DNA of 64,000 nucleotides from an uncultured Collinsella sp. (GTDB taxonomy: Bacteria; Actinomycetota; Coriobacteriia; Coriobacteriales; Coriobacteriaceae). Location: NCBI GenBank assembly GCA_900762325.1, contig CAAFGG010000018.1, positions 36,638 to 100,637 of the forward strand. Reading direction: 5' to 3'. The position numbers and the translations under genes were made by a program. Under the pieces are notes generated by a model that was given only the letters and a program-made list of their open reading frames with translations, searched no databases and was not told the origin of the DNA. This document shows positions 25,438 through 35,771 of this stretch, piece by piece. Within the stretch, counting starts at the first letter, position 1. Each line of letters opens with the position of its first letter.

Positions 25438-26079
25438 ATGGATTCCAAGGAGATGGCACCCGGCGACATCGAGCGGCGCAGCTTCGAGATCATCACCGAA
25501 GAGCTCGGCGGCCGCACGTTCCCGCAGCTCGAAGAGCCCGTCGTGAAGCGCGTCATCCACACCACTGCCGACTTCTCGTACGCCGATTCCCTCGTATTCA
25601 CCCATGACGCCGCGCACTGTGCGCTCGACGCACTGCGCGCAGGGGCCACGGTGCTCACCGACACGAACATGGCGCTCGCAGGCATAAGCAAGCCCGCGCT
25701 CGCGAAGCTCGGCTGCAAGGCCGTGTGCTACATGGCCGACCCTGATGTCGCCGCGGCTGCGCGCGCCGCGGGCACGACTCGCGCCGTTGCGAGCATGGAC
25801 AAAGCTTGCCGCATCGAGGGTCCGCTTATCGTGGCCGTCGGCAACGCTCCCACAGCACTTCTGCGCCTCGCCGAGCTCATGGACGCGGGGAAGATCGCGC
25901 CCGCGCTCGTCGTTGGGGTGCCGGTCGGGTTTGTGAACGTGGTCGAGGCGAAAGAGGAGCTACTCGCGCGACGCGTGCCGGCCATCGTCGCGAGGGGTCG
26001 CAAGGGCGGCTCGACCGTGGCGGCCGCCATTATGAACGCGCTGCTCTACCAGATCACGCGCACGGGCGGCCCGAAGTGA
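25438..26079 (+). CDS. cbiC: Cobalt-precorrin-8 methylmutase
   Basis: 213 residues. Moves the C11 methyl group to C12, giving cobyrinic acid. VKRVIHTTADFSYADSLVF contains the catalytic His, followed by GATVLTDTNMALAGISK and IVAVGNAPTALLRLAELM. It has the usual length for CbiC. It ends in a GTGA overlap with cbiJ. Confidence 0.94.
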   Translation: MDSKEMAPGDIERRSFEIITEELGGRTFPQLEEPVVKRVIHTTADFSYADSLVFTHDAAHCALDALRAGATVLTDTNMALAGISKPALAKLGCKAVCYMADPDVAAAARAAGTTRAVASMDKACRIEGPLIVAVGNAPTALLRLAELMDAGKIAPALVVGVPVGFVNVVEAKEELLARRVPAIVARGRKGGSTVAAAIMNALLYQITRTGGPK

Positions 26080-26849
26080 CGGCGCCCGCATCCGCGTCGG
26101 CGCTGCGCATCTTCGCCGGCACCACCGAGGGCCGCCTTCTGTGCGAATGGGCGAGCGGGGCGGGCATCCCCGCCCGTGCCTACGCGGCAACCGAGTACGG
26201 AGGCGAGCTTTTGGGCGAGCTTCCGGGCATCGAGGTGCAGGCGGGCAGGCTCGACGAGGCCGACATGGAGCGCGAGCTTTCCGGCGCGCGCATCGTCGTC
26301 GATGCCACGCACCCCTTCGCTACGCTCGCAAGCGGCAACATCCGGGCCGCTTCGCTCGCCGTGGGTGCACGATGCCTGCGCCTTGCGCGCCCGGCCGAGG
26401 CGCTGCCCAAAGGCGTCGTGCCGGTCGCGTCGATTGCCTGCGCGGCGCGCTTTCTCTCCGAGAACCCGGGTCGCGCGCTTCTCACGACGGGGAGCAAGGA
26501 GCTTGCTCCCTACACGTGCGTCGCCGATTTCGCGGAGCGCTTCTTCGTGCGTGTGCTCCCGCTGCCCGGTGCTATAACGAAGTGCATCGATGCGGGGTTT
26601 TCGCCGTCGCACGTCATCGGCATGCAGGGACCCTTCACCCGCGAGCTCAACGAGGCGATGCTTCGGCAGGTGGGCGCCCAGTGGCTTGTGACCAAGGACT
26701 CGGGAACCGTAGGCGGCACGGCCGAGAAGCTCGCCGCCGCGCGCGACGCGGGAGCGCGCTGCATCGTGGTCGCCCGTCCCGCCGAGGGAGGCGGGGCCCT
26801 TTCGCTTCGGGAAGTGGAAGACGCGCTCTTACGGGAGTTCGCGCGCTAG
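26076..26849 (+). CDS. cbiJ: Cobalt-precorrin-6A reductase
   Basis: 257 residues from GTG 26076. NADH-dependent reductase of the macrocycle. RIFAGTTEGRLLCEWAS at the N-terminus, IVVDATHPFATLASGNI, and VIGMQGPFTRELNEAM with KDSGTVGGTAEKLAAA are standard CbiJ/CobK motifs. It is the last gene of the operon. Beyond it lie an IS21-type remnant and a hairpin repeat that may serve as the transcript end. Confidence 0.93.
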   Translation: MTAPASASALRIFAGTTEGRLLCEWASGAGIPARAYAATEYGGELLGELPGIEVQAGRLDEADMERELSGARIVVDATHPFATLASGNIRAASLAVGARCLRLARPAEALPKGVVPVASIACAARFLSENPGRALLTTGSKELAPYTCVADFAERFFVRVLPLPGAITKCIDAGFSPSHVIGMQGPFTRELNEAMLRQVGAQWLVTKDSGTVGGTAEKLAAARDAGARCIVVARPAEGGGALSLREVEDALLREFAR

Positions 26850-26887
26850 GCGCTCACCGCGCCCTCCCGCCCGCGAGGAGGAGCGCC

Positions 26888-26970
26888 TCGAGTAAGCTCG
26901 AGCCGTACAAGACCGTCATCCGCCATTAGCTCGAGGACGACGCCCGGAACTGGCGCAAGCAGTCCTTCAA
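26888..26970 (+). pseudogene. Decayed IS21-type transposase (IstA) remnant
   Basis: In one plus-strand frame the DNA reads SSKLEPYKTVIRH, a TAG stop, then LEDDARNWRKQ. IS21-family IstA proteins have a very similar stretch (SKLxPYKxxIxxxLEEDxxxxRKQRHTA) after the N-terminal helix-turn-helix (family knowledge). The TAG could derive from a Trp codon. Nothing recognisable of the gene lies on either side. It marks the right edge of the GC-rich cobalamin island. Confidence 0.55.
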
Positions 26971-27041
26971 TAAGTTGCGGTGAAATAGTGTCTGTTTTTG
27001 CTGCTAGATAGCATATTCAGCCCCTAATTCACCGCAACTTG
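26971..27041. repeat. Hairpin repeat family A, copy 1
   Basis: Inverted arms AAGTTGCGGTGAAAT (26972-26986) and AATTCACCGCAACTT (27026-27040) enclose about 39 bases. The same arms occur at 43172-43239 around a different interior that shares GCTxCTAG. It lies between two convergent units (cbiJ and the MacB-like genes), so it could terminate both. Confidence 0.8.
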
Positions 27042-27052
27042 TTGGTGGTGGC

Positions 27053-28267
27053 TTACTGGTAGCGTAGGCACTCCACCGGGTCGAGCTTTGCTGCGCGGCG
27101 AGCGGGATAGAAGCCAAAGATTACGCCGATGCCGACCGATACGGCAAACGCGATCAACACTGTCGTAATGGAGAAGCTTGGCGTGATCGTCCCGGTGGCT
27201 CCAAACTCGCTCATGATGCCCGAGCTTGCGGCAAAGAACGTGAGTCCCCATGCCAGCAGATAGCCAATCAGGACACCCAGCAGTCCGCCGGTGACGCACA
27301 GCGCCGAGGACTCGGCCAAAAACTGCGCGGTGATATCGCGACGGCTTGCACCCAGCGCGCGTCGAATGCCGATCTCGCGGATGCGTTCGGTCACGTTGGT
27401 GAGCATCATGTTCATGATGCCGATGCCGCCTACGAGCAGCGAGATGCTGGCAACGGCGCCCATGATGAGCGAGAACGCGCTCATAAAGGAATTGAGGGCG
27501 TCGATGGCGCTTTTCATGGAAGTCGCCGATACGCTGTCGTACTCGTCATCCTCCGAGATGCCCTTCATTGCGCGCACCTTGGACTCAATCGTCTTGCAGA
27601 GCTCATCCATGTCCGTGCCCTCGACGGCGAGCGCCGTCACGCTGGGGAATGAGGGATTTTCGTCGCCAAACAGCCCGGCAATGGTCTCGCGGGGCATATA
27701 CAGCGTGAGTGAACCCATGGAGTCGCTGCCGCCGTCGACGACGCCAACGATCTGCACCTCGCCGCTCGAAACTTTGATGGTCTTGCCGAGTGCGTCCTGC
27801 TCGTTGCCGTACAGCTGGTCGGCTCCGCCGCGGCTGATGAGCGCCACGCGCGCGCCAGACTTTGTTTCGACATCGGTATAGGTGCGCCCCGCGACGAGTT
27901 TGCTGGCGCCCACGGCGTCGAGCATGTCGCTATCGACGCCTTGCGCCATGACGGTATAGCTTTTGTCGCCGGTCTTGTACTCGGTATAGGCGCTGTCCAC
28001 GATGCCGATCTGCTCAATCTGCGGCACCATCTTGCGGAGCTTTTCGACGTCCGACTCGGTGAGCTCCTGCGACGAATAAATCTGCACCATGCGCGCCGCA
28101 TTGAGGCCCAGACTGTTGACCAGGCTGTTTTGGATGCCGCCGATGAGCGAGGTCATGGCGATGACGGAGGCGATGCCGATGACAATGCCCAGGATGGTGA
28201 GCAGACTACGCCCTTTGTTGGCTTCGAGCGAGTGAAGGGCTTCTTGGACAAGATCGCGTGTACTCAT
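27053..28267 (-). CDS. MacB-type ABC transporter permease
   Basis: 404 residues. One N-terminal membrane helix (SLLTILGIVIGIASVIAMTS), a large extracytoplasmic MacB_PCD domain (residues about 45-270), then three C-terminal helices of the FtsX type with MMLTNVTERIREIGIRRALG. Such permeases work with a separate ATPase and adaptor to move peptides, antibiotics or lipoproteins outward, or act mechanically. The adaptor and ATPase are the two genes upstream, overlapping by 4 and 1 bases. No bacteriocin or drug-sensing gene is next to them, so the substrate is unknown. Confidence 0.88.
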   Translation of the reverse strand: MSTRDLVQEALHSLEANKGRSLLTILGIVIGIASVIAMTSLIGGIQNSLVNSLGLNAARMVQIYSSQELTESDVEKLRKMVPQIEQIGIVDSAYTEYKTGDKSYTVMAQGVDSDMLDAVGASKLVAGRTYTDVETKSGARVALISRGGADQLYGNEQDALGKTIKVSSGEVQIVGVVDGGSDSMGSLTLYMPRETIAGLFGDENPSFPSVTALAVEGTDMDELCKTIESKVRAMKGISEDDEYDSVSATSMKSAIDALNSFMSAFSLIMGAVASISLLVGGIGIMNMMLTNVTERIREIGIRRALGASRRDITAQFLAESSALCVTGGLLGVLIGYLLAWGLTFFAASSGIMSEFGATGTITPSFSITTVLIAFAVSVGIGVIFGFYPARRAAKLDPVECLRYQ

Positions 28268-29037
28268 GCCTTCACCTCTTTCGTCGGGTTGGCGGATCCG
28301 GAAATCGTGGGTAGGCTATCGACGGCTCCGCGCAGGGTCTGCGGTTCATGTGCGATGTACGCACCCTCGTGGATCCGGCCATCGCGGATGGTCACGGCAC
28401 GGTCGGCCTCGGCGGCGATGCCGGGGTCGTGCGTGATGAGCACGATGGTCTTGCCGCGCTCCTGGAGCTTGTGGAAGGTCTCCATCACGAGCGCTCCGGT
28501 GGCAGAGTCCAGGTTTCCCGTCGGCTCATCGGCCAGAATGATGGGCGGATCGTTGACGAGGGCGCGTGCGATGGCGACCCTCTGCATCTGACCGCCCGAA
28601 AGCTCGGAGATACGGTGATCCCAGTGGTCGACGGGCAACGTTACAGCTTGCAGCGCGTGCACGGCGCGCATCTCGCGCTGACTGCGCGGCACATTGGTGT
28701 ACGACAGCGGCAGCATCACGTTTTCGATGACCGAAAGGCGCGGCAACAGGTTAAAGCTCTGGAACACAAACCCGATGCTCAGGGCGCGGACTTCGGTGAG
28801 CTCATCGTCGTCAAGCTCGGCTACGTTGAGCCCCTGCAGGTAATAGTCGCCCGCCGTCGGCTTGTCCAGACAGCCCAGGATGTTCATGAGCGTCGACTTG
28901 CCCGAGCCCGAGGGGCCGGTGATGGCGACGAATTCGCCGGGATTTACCGCCAGGCTCACGTTGTGGAGGATATGGGCGCAACCGGCCTCGCTCTCAAAGA
29001 TGCGGTGCACGTGGCGGATGTCGATGACGGGGCGCAT
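28264..29037 (-). CDS. MacB/LolD-type ABC transporter ATPase
   Basis: 257 residues. Walker A ITGPSGSGKSTLMNIL, signature ELSGGQMQRVAIARAL, Walker B IILADEPTGNLDS, and the H-loop in VLITHDPGIA. IGFVFQSFNLLPRLSVIENV is typical of the LolD/MacB class. Cytosolic ATPase of the exporter whose permease overlaps its stop by 4 bases. The last 35 residues carry no known domain. Confidence 0.9.
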   Translation of the reverse strand: MRPVIDIRHVHRIFESEAGCAHILHNVSLAVNPGEFVAITGPSGSGKSTLMNILGCLDKPTAGDYYLQGLNVAELDDDELTEVRALSIGFVFQSFNLLPRLSVIENVMLPLSYTNVPRSQREMRAVHALQAVTLPVDHWDHRISELSGGQMQRVAIARALVNDPPIILADEPTGNLDSATGALVMETFHKLQERGKTIVLITHDPGIAAEADRAVTIRDGRIHEGAYIAHEPQTLRGAVDSLPTISGSANPTKEVKA

Positions 29038-30470
29038 TACAGGCCCTCGTCGGCAGACATGCTGCCAGAGTCGCCGCCGTCTGCCGTCATGCCTGCGCCG
29101 GTGTCCATGACGAGGGTGTTGCCGTCACGCAGCTTGGTTGTGGGCACGCCCGCGTTGATTTCGTTGCCCTGGTCGTCACGCTTGACCTGCGTTTTGCCCA
29201 CCACGGCCTCGTTGTCGTTTTGCGTCACGACGGTCACCTTCACCCGGCGCGTTTCCTTGCCCTTATCGTCGGTCGCAACGTTGACGTAATAGTGCTCTCC
29301 GTCTTCGGTCATAAGTGCCATCGTCGGTACCATGACCACGTCGTCGAGTTGCTCGGTCACTACCGAGACCTCGGCGGTCATGCCGGGCTTCAGGCGGCTG
29401 TCGGGCGCTTCGATCAAAATGTCGACATTGAACGTTACGCTGCCGCCACTATAGTTGGAATCGGAGTTTGCCACCGAGGCGATGGCCGTGACCGTGCCCT
29501 GGCTCACGATGTCGGGAAACGCGGGGTACGTCACGTTGGCGCTCTGGCCTACAGCGATCTTGGCGATATCTTTTTCGCCCACCTGCACGGTCACCTTCAT
29601 CTTGGACAGATCGGCAATCTGCATGCATTGCTTGCCGCCGCTCGTGTCGCTTTCGCCCATGATCATGCCGCCCGTTACCGTGGCACCTACCTTGGCATTG
29701 AGCTCTACGATACTGCCCGAGCTCGGCGCCGTAACGGTGCGCCCGGCGGCTTTGGCATTTGCCTGATCGAGGTTTGCCTGGGCCGAGGCAAGACTGCGCT
29801 GTGCGGCCGATACGGCGCTCGTATCGGTGGATGCGTTTGAGGCGGCACCTGCGGCAGCGGTGGCAGAAGCGCCATCGGTGTCCGTCGTCGGGGCAGCTTG
29901 TGCAGCGGCTGCGGCCTTCTGCGCGTTGGCGAGGTCTTCCTGCGCGGCTGCAACTGCGCGCTGCGCCTCGGCGATATTGCGGTCGAGCTCGTCATTTTTA
30001 ATGGTCATGAGCACGTCGCCCTCGTTAACGGACTGGCCCGTCTGCACGTTGATCTGCTCGACCGTACCGTCAACGGAAGGGGAGACGACCGAGGCCGAAA
30101 TGGGCTTGAGCTGGCCCTTTGCCTCCACCGTCGTGGTAAACGTGCCTTCGGTCACCATGTCGGTAACCGGGTCGGTGGCACCTTGCGGTTGCGCATTGAT
30201 AATCAACATCGCAACGATGGCGATGAGCGCGATGCCGCCTACAACGCCGCCGACAATAGCGCGTCGAATCAGCTTTTTGCGCCGACGTTCGGCACGCTTT
30301 GCCTTGAGCTTGGCATAGGCCTCTTCGTCGGAAATTTCGACTGTATTGTTCGAGTGGTCGTTTTGCGCATCGGCCTGCACATTTGTTATCAGAGGAAGCG
30401 TTTCGGTAGCACCTTCGGGCATGCGCTCAGAATCATCGGGGCCCGGGGTGATAGTGGGGACATTTGGCAT
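29037..30470 (-). CDS. MacA-type periplasmic adaptor (membrane fusion protein)
   Basis: 477 residues from the ATG at 30470, which has AAAGGAG upstream; the earlier in-frame ATG has none. A cytoplasmic N-terminus of about 85 residues precedes one membrane anchor (AIVGGVVGGIALIAIVAMLI). Then come a biotinyl-lipoyl-like half (VEQINVQTGQSVNEGDVLMT), an Ala/Gln-rich coiled-coil hairpin (about residues 185-255), and a beta-barrel region. In a Gram-positive it would link the permease to the wall zone or present substrate. First gene of the three-gene operon. Confidence 0.85.
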   Translation of the reverse strand: MPNVPTITPGPDDSERMPEGATETLPLITNVQADAQNDHSNNTVEISDEEAYAKLKAKRAERRRKKLIRRAIVGGVVGGIALIAIVAMLIINAQPQGATDPVTDMVTEGTFTTTVEAKGQLKPISASVVSPSVDGTVEQINVQTGQSVNEGDVLMTIKNDELDRNIAEAQRAVAAAQEDLANAQKAAAAAQAAPTTDTDGASATAAAGAASNASTDTSAVSAAQRSLASAQANLDQANAKAAGRTVTAPSSGSIVELNAKVGATVTGGMIMGESDTSGGKQCMQIADLSKMKVTVQVGEKDIAKIAVGQSANVTYPAFPDIVSQGTVTAIASVANSDSNYSGGSVTFNVDILIEAPDSRLKPGMTAEVSVVTEQLDDVVMVPTMALMTEDGEHYYVNVATDDKGKETRRVKVTVVTQNDNEAVVGKTQVKRDDQGNEINAGVPTTKLRDGNTLVMDTGAGMTADGGDSGSMSADEGL

Positions 30471-30602
30471 AGCGTCTCCTTTATAGAAAGTACCTCGATA
30501 AGTATATACGCCCGTCGCAAAAGGCGGGCGCATAGGACGGTTTCTTTCGGAACTGTTAGATTGGCTGCGGCAGTTCCACGTTATTTGATGGCGCGCGTTG
30601 CG

Positions 30603-32318
30603 CTAGGAGTGAACAACCACGCACAAGCCGACTTTGATGCAGTCGTGCAGCGCCTTGGCGTCGGCCAGGCGCAGGTTAATGCATCCGTGGCTGCCGCACC
30701 ACTTGTACGACTCGGCGTTATCGAAGCTCTTGTCGTTTTGCCAGGTGGCGTCATGGAAACCGATCATGTTGCCTTCGAACGGCATCCAGTAGCTGACCGG
30801 GCTCTCGTATTTGGGCTTGCCCGTCTTGGGGTCCTTGGCGCCGATCAGCGTGCTCGCACCATCGTTGCTGTTGATCTGCCATACGCCCTCGGGAGTGGCG
30901 TCCTCGCCCGGCAGACCCGAGATAAAGTTGGCTTCCCACACGATATTGCCGCTCTCATCGTAATAACGGGCATGCTGCTCGGAAAGGTCGACGTCGATAT
31001 ATGCCTTCCAGTCGGGCTCGCCCTTTGCGGTAAAGGTGTCGGCCTTCTGGGAGTACTTGATCTCGATCTCGCCGGTCTGCTTGTTGTTGATGGCATCTTC
31101 GACCTGCTTGGCGAGCGTAGTACTGTCGATGGACCAGCCAAAATCGCCGCCCTCGACGGCGCACTGCTTGCCATCGGCGCGCGTCCACCAGCGGGTGGAT
31201 CCCACGGTGTTAAAGCCGTTGGCAAGCTCGGCGGCCCAACTGCTAATCTGCGAGGTATCGAGCGTGGGGTTCGCCGGATCGGCAAAGCTGATCCACTGCA
31301 GCACGGAGCTGCCATCGACCTTGCCGGCATCTTCGCCGTTGAGCTTGAGGGTGACGTTGACGCCCAGGAAGTTGTTGGCGGCATCGCAAGCAGCCTGAAT
31401 CTGGTCGTTGGTCAGCGTTCCATTGAGCGGCTCATAGGCATCGTTGCCGAGCTTTGTAAGATCGACGGTCTCGGCGAGCGAGGCAAGCTCGAGCTCGGCG
31501 TACTTAATGACATGCTCGCGGTTGAGTTTCTCGTTAGAGCGCGCCTTCTCGACGGTAAACTTGCCGGCCTGCTCGTCATAGGAGCTCGATGCCTCGAACG
31601 TGCCCGAGCGGCCCTCGTTGAACTCGTCGATAGCGGCTCCCAGACCCTCCTCAAACTGCTTTTGATTAAAGGTGTCGGAGAGCATGGAAAGGTCGACTTC
31701 CTGATCTAAGTCGACCTTGTCGGAAGCGACGGTGGTTTTGGTCTTGCCGCTAAGGGACTCAACGAGGCGGAAGGGCCACATAAAGGACTCGTTGTGGCTA
31801 ATGATCTCTTTTGCGGCGGCTTCACCGTCGACGATGGGCTCATCGGACTCGGGCTGATAGGTCCAGCTAAAGTCATCGCCCGTGACGGTGAGCTTGTAGT
31901 GCTTCCACGCCGAGTTAACCTTGGTGGCGGCAGACGAGGCGTTGGAGAACGAGACATCCACGCCGGCGATGGTGGTGTTGGGGTAGGCGACCTGCGAGAA
32001 TGCCACGAGGCCCACGATGTAGACGATGACGATAAGGCCCAGGACGACAAATAGCGTCGTCTTCTTACCGGACTTTTTGTTGTCGGCGGGCTTGCCTGCG
32101 GGGCTGCGGTCTCCTCGAGCATGCGTGGGAGCCTGCTTGGGAGCGTTGCCGTTTCCCTGGCGCTGCTGACGCTGCTGGTTTGGGCGCGGCGAGGCGTTTG
32201 CTGCACCACGCTGCTGACCGTGACTCGGCGCGATAGGGCGCGGCGACTGAACGCCGCCGGTGTGCCTGCTCGGCTGCTGCGGATCGGGAATCAGTTGAGT
32301 TCGGTCGTTTTGCGACAT
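30603..32318 (-). CDS. L,D-transpeptidase (YkuD) with peptidoglycan-binding domains, membrane-anchored
   Basis: 571 residues. A polar Gln/Pro/Gly-rich cytoplasmic N-terminus (about 90 residues), one membrane helix (TLFVVLGLIVIVYIVGLVAF), two successive PG_binding_4-like regions (residues about 135-420), and a C-terminal YkuD catalytic domain with the nucleophile Cys in CGSHGCINLRLADA (about residue 546). The family forms 3-3 cross-links in peptidoglycan using an L,D-bond. A TATAAT at 32381-32376 on this strand could be its -10. It stands between the MacAB unit and sdaA without close coupling. Confidence 0.9.
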   Translation of the reverse strand: MSQNDRTQLIPDPQQPSRHTGGVQSPRPIAPSHGQQRGAANASPRPNQQRQQRQGNGNAPKQAPTHARGDRSPAGKPADNKKSGKKTTLFVVLGLIVIVYIVGLVAFSQVAYPNTTIAGVDVSFSNASSAATKVNSAWKHYKLTVTGDDFSWTYQPESDEPIVDGEAAAKEIISHNESFMWPFRLVESLSGKTKTTVASDKVDLDQEVDLSMLSDTFNQKQFEEGLGAAIDEFNEGRSGTFEASSSYDEQAGKFTVEKARSNEKLNREHVIKYAELELASLAETVDLTKLGNDAYEPLNGTLTNDQIQAACDAANNFLGVNVTLKLNGEDAGKVDGSSVLQWISFADPANPTLDTSQISSWAAELANGFNTVGSTRWWTRADGKQCAVEGGDFGWSIDSTTLAKQVEDAINNKQTGEIEIKYSQKADTFTAKGEPDWKAYIDVDLSEQHARYYDESGNIVWEANFISGLPGEDATPEGVWQINSNDGASTLIGAKDPKTGKPKYESPVSYWMPFEGNMIGFHDATWQNDKSFDNAESYKWCGSHGCINLRLADAKALHDCIKVGLCVVVHS

Positions 32319-32423
32319 CGTATCTATATCCTTCGAGTTTCGCCTTGCGGCTCATCGTGTTTTTACTGGGCTTGCATTATAGCGATTACCTAGTTGTTTG
32401 TGGTATGCAAACGGTGGCATTCA

Positions 32424-32446
32424 AAAGAGCTGGGACAAATGTCCCA
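32424..32446 (-). terminator. Probable terminator after sdaA
   Basis: On the minus strand TGGGAC...GTCCCA forms a tight stem followed by AGCTCTTTTG. It sits 22 bases after the sdaA stop. Confidence 0.55.
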
Positions 32447-32467
32447 CCATCGATTCGTTTTTGGTCG

Positions 32468-34075
32468 CTAACCGCACACGCCGCATTTGGCGCAGGCCGA
32501 AAGCGCGGCCGGGGCCTGGGCAATGCCGCCCTTGGCCGTCTCGCGCAGGGTTGCCGGCAGCGCGTGGCCCACCGAGAGCATGACGTGGGCCATCTGGTCA
32601 AACGGCACCAGGCTCTTAATGCCGGCGAGGGCGAGTTGCGCCGAGCTAAAGGCCGCAGCCACGCCGATTGCGTTGCGGTTTTGGCACGGCACCTCGACTA
32701 GGCCGCCCACGGGATCGCAAACGAGGCCCAACAGGTTGCTCAGCGCGATGGAGCTGGCGTCAAGTGCCTGCTCGGGCGTGCCGCCGAGCATCTGCACGAG
32801 CGCGGCGGCGGCCATGGCGGCGGCGCTGCCGACTTCGGCCTGGCATCCGCCCTCGGCGCCGGCGACGCAGGCGCTCGTGGTGAGGTTGAGGCCGATAGCG
32901 GCGGCGCAATAGAGGGCGTCCATGACTTGCTCGTCGTCGAGCTGCAGGTGGTTGGCGAGCGCCAACACGCAGCCGGGCACGACACCCGCGGAGCCGGCTG
33001 TGGGGGCGGCGACAATCACGCCCATGGTAGCGGAGCGCTCGAGCACGGCCATGGCGCGGGCAACGGCGTCGGTCTGGACGGCGCCCATCAGGCTTGCACT
33101 CAAATCGTTGCGGCGGGTTGCTTCGACGAGCTTGGCCTCGCCGCCGATCAGGCCGCCGAGCGAGCGCTGCGGGTTGGCGATGGGGGCCGTGGTCTCGTCT
33201 TTCATGACCTCGAGCACGCGGCGCATGGCAGCGACGGCATGCTGCTCGCTGGTCAGGCGTGCCTCGCGCACGGCCATGACGGCACCGATGTTGAGCCCCA
33301 GCTCCTCGCAGGCGTCGAGCAGCTGCTCGCCGTCGTCGAAGATCTCCTTGGCCGAGACGCCGGGGGAGAGCGACGAGGCCGAGCCCGGGAGCTCGATGAA
33401 GGTTGCATAATCGACGTTGTCAAGTTTGCGTAGCATAGGGATGACGGTGTCGTCGGGCGCGCCGTCGGTCTCAAAGACGGAGTAGGCCTGGCCGCCCACC
33501 TCGGTGCGGTAGGTGCGGCAGAAAGCGATGTTCACGTGGGCGTAGGCGAGCAGGTTGGTGAGCGCGGCGAGCACGCCGGGGACGTCGTAGTGCGCCACAA
33601 AGAGCGTGGAATACATGCCCGAGATATCGACGCCGACGCCGTTAATGCGGCTGATGAGCATCTTGCCTCCGCCCAGGCTCTCACCGCGGACCTGTGCCGT
33701 GGCGCCCGTGTCGTCGACCATGTCGATGTCGACGGTATTGGGGTGGATGGAGGCGTCGTCGCCCTTGATGTCAAAGTGATATTCGAGGCCCTGCTCGCGC
33801 GCGAGGTCGAAGGCCTGCTTGATGTTCTCGTCATCGGTGTCGAGGCCCAGAATGCCCGCGACGAGCGCACGGTCGGTACCGTGGCCGCGGTAGGTGTGGG
33901 CGAAGGAGTTCCACATGCCAAAGGTGACTTTGGTGATGCGGCCTTCCAGCAGGCTGGCGGCAACTTGGGCGCAGCGCAGGGCGCCGGCGGTGTGCGATGA
34001 GCTGGGGCCGACCATGACGGGGCCCAAGATCTCGAATGCCGAGGTCGTAGCTAGTGTTTGCGGCTTGCCTGCCAT
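32468..34075 (-). CDS. sdaA: L-serine ammonia-lyase, single-chain iron-sulfur type
   Basis: 535 residues. Converts L-serine to pyruvate and ammonia. The N-terminal part is the beta domain (FEILGPVMVGPSSSHTAGAL, then an ACT-like stretch GVLAALTNLLAYAHVNIAF). The C-terminal part is the alpha domain with AAPTAGSAGVVPGCVLAL and Cys residues for the 4Fe-4S cluster (SACVAGAEGGCQAEVGSAAA, plus the C-terminal CAKCGVC). The order beta then alpha and the length match the one-chain enzyme of Gram-negatives and many anaerobes. AAGGAG lies just before the ATG. Monocistronic, bounded by a terminator and a large palindrome. Confidence 0.93.
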   Translation of the reverse strand: MAGKPQTLATTSAFEILGPVMVGPSSSHTAGALRCAQVAASLLEGRITKVTFGMWNSFAHTYRGHGTDRALVAGILGLDTDDENIKQAFDLAREQGLEYHFDIKGDDASIHPNTVDIDMVDDTGATAQVRGESLGGGKMLISRINGVGVDISGMYSTLFVAHYDVPGVLAALTNLLAYAHVNIAFCRTYRTEVGGQAYSVFETDGAPDDTVIPMLRKLDNVDYATFIELPGSASSLSPGVSAKEIFDDGEQLLDACEELGLNIGAVMAVREARLTSEQHAVAAMRRVLEVMKDETTAPIANPQRSLGGLIGGEAKLVEATRRNDLSASLMGAVQTDAVARAMAVLERSATMGVIVAAPTAGSAGVVPGCVLALANHLQLDDEQVMDALYCAAAIGLNLTTSACVAGAEGGCQAEVGSAAAMAAAALVQMLGGTPEQALDASSIALSNLLGLVCDPVGGLVEVPCQNRNAIGVAAAFSSAQLALAGIKSLVPFDQMAHVMLSVGHALPATLRETAKGGIAQAPAALSACAKCGVCG

Positions 34076-34098
34076 GGGTGCTCCTTTTCTATCCCGTC

Positions 34099-34219
34099 GT
34101 TCCGAGGGCTTTGGTATTTGGTCGCCTGCTCTACAGTCCTGGCTCGCACGGAGGCCACATTAAGTGGCCTCCGGCTCGTGCGGAACTCGCGACCGACCAA
34201 ATACCAAAGCCCTCGGAAC
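34099..34219. repeat. Large palindromic intergenic element, family B
   Basis: Perfect 26-bp inverted arms (34099-34124 and 34194-34219; core GAGGGCTTTGGTATTTGG) enclose a 69-base interior. The interior folds into its own hairpin (GGAGGCCAC...GTGGCCTCC, 34150-34172) flanked by CGCACG/CGTGCG. The element lies in the 310-base gap between divergent-side sdaA and metK terminators. No gene is visible inside. Confidence 0.85.
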
Positions 34220-34312
34220 TAAGGATACATGGTAGAGGCGCGTGTGCTTCAAAATTCATTAGCTGGTGACGCAGCGTAGGCTCATATCGAAGCATCTTCA
34301 CCACCTTTAAAT

Positions 34313-34349
34313 GAAAAAGAAGTACCGGTTGGAGCCGGTACTTCTTTTG
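34313..34349 (-). terminator. Bidirectional-looking terminator after metK
   Basis: An 11-bp stem, AGAAGTACCGG with CCGGTACTTCT, around a short loop. It has A-rich DNA on one side and T-rich on the other, so it can work on either strand. It lies 37 bases beyond the metK stop. Confidence 0.85.
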
Positions 34350-34385
34350 GTGCGTTGTTTCTTTGCTGTAGCTTTTGCCGTTAGC

Positions 34386-35666
<1,281 letters not shown>

Positions 35667-35771
35667 AATTGTCCTTTCAAAAACGTGTCCCGGCGACCGT
35701 TACCATTCCGCCGGGCTCTCTATGCAAGGGCCCATCATAGCGCGTAAATCAAACATTCACACCCTTTCCGC

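Noticed and set aside
35667..35770. SAM riboswitch before metK
   Set aside because: A 7-bp hairpin exists in the leader, but I could not find the conserved core of any SAM riboswitch class I know.
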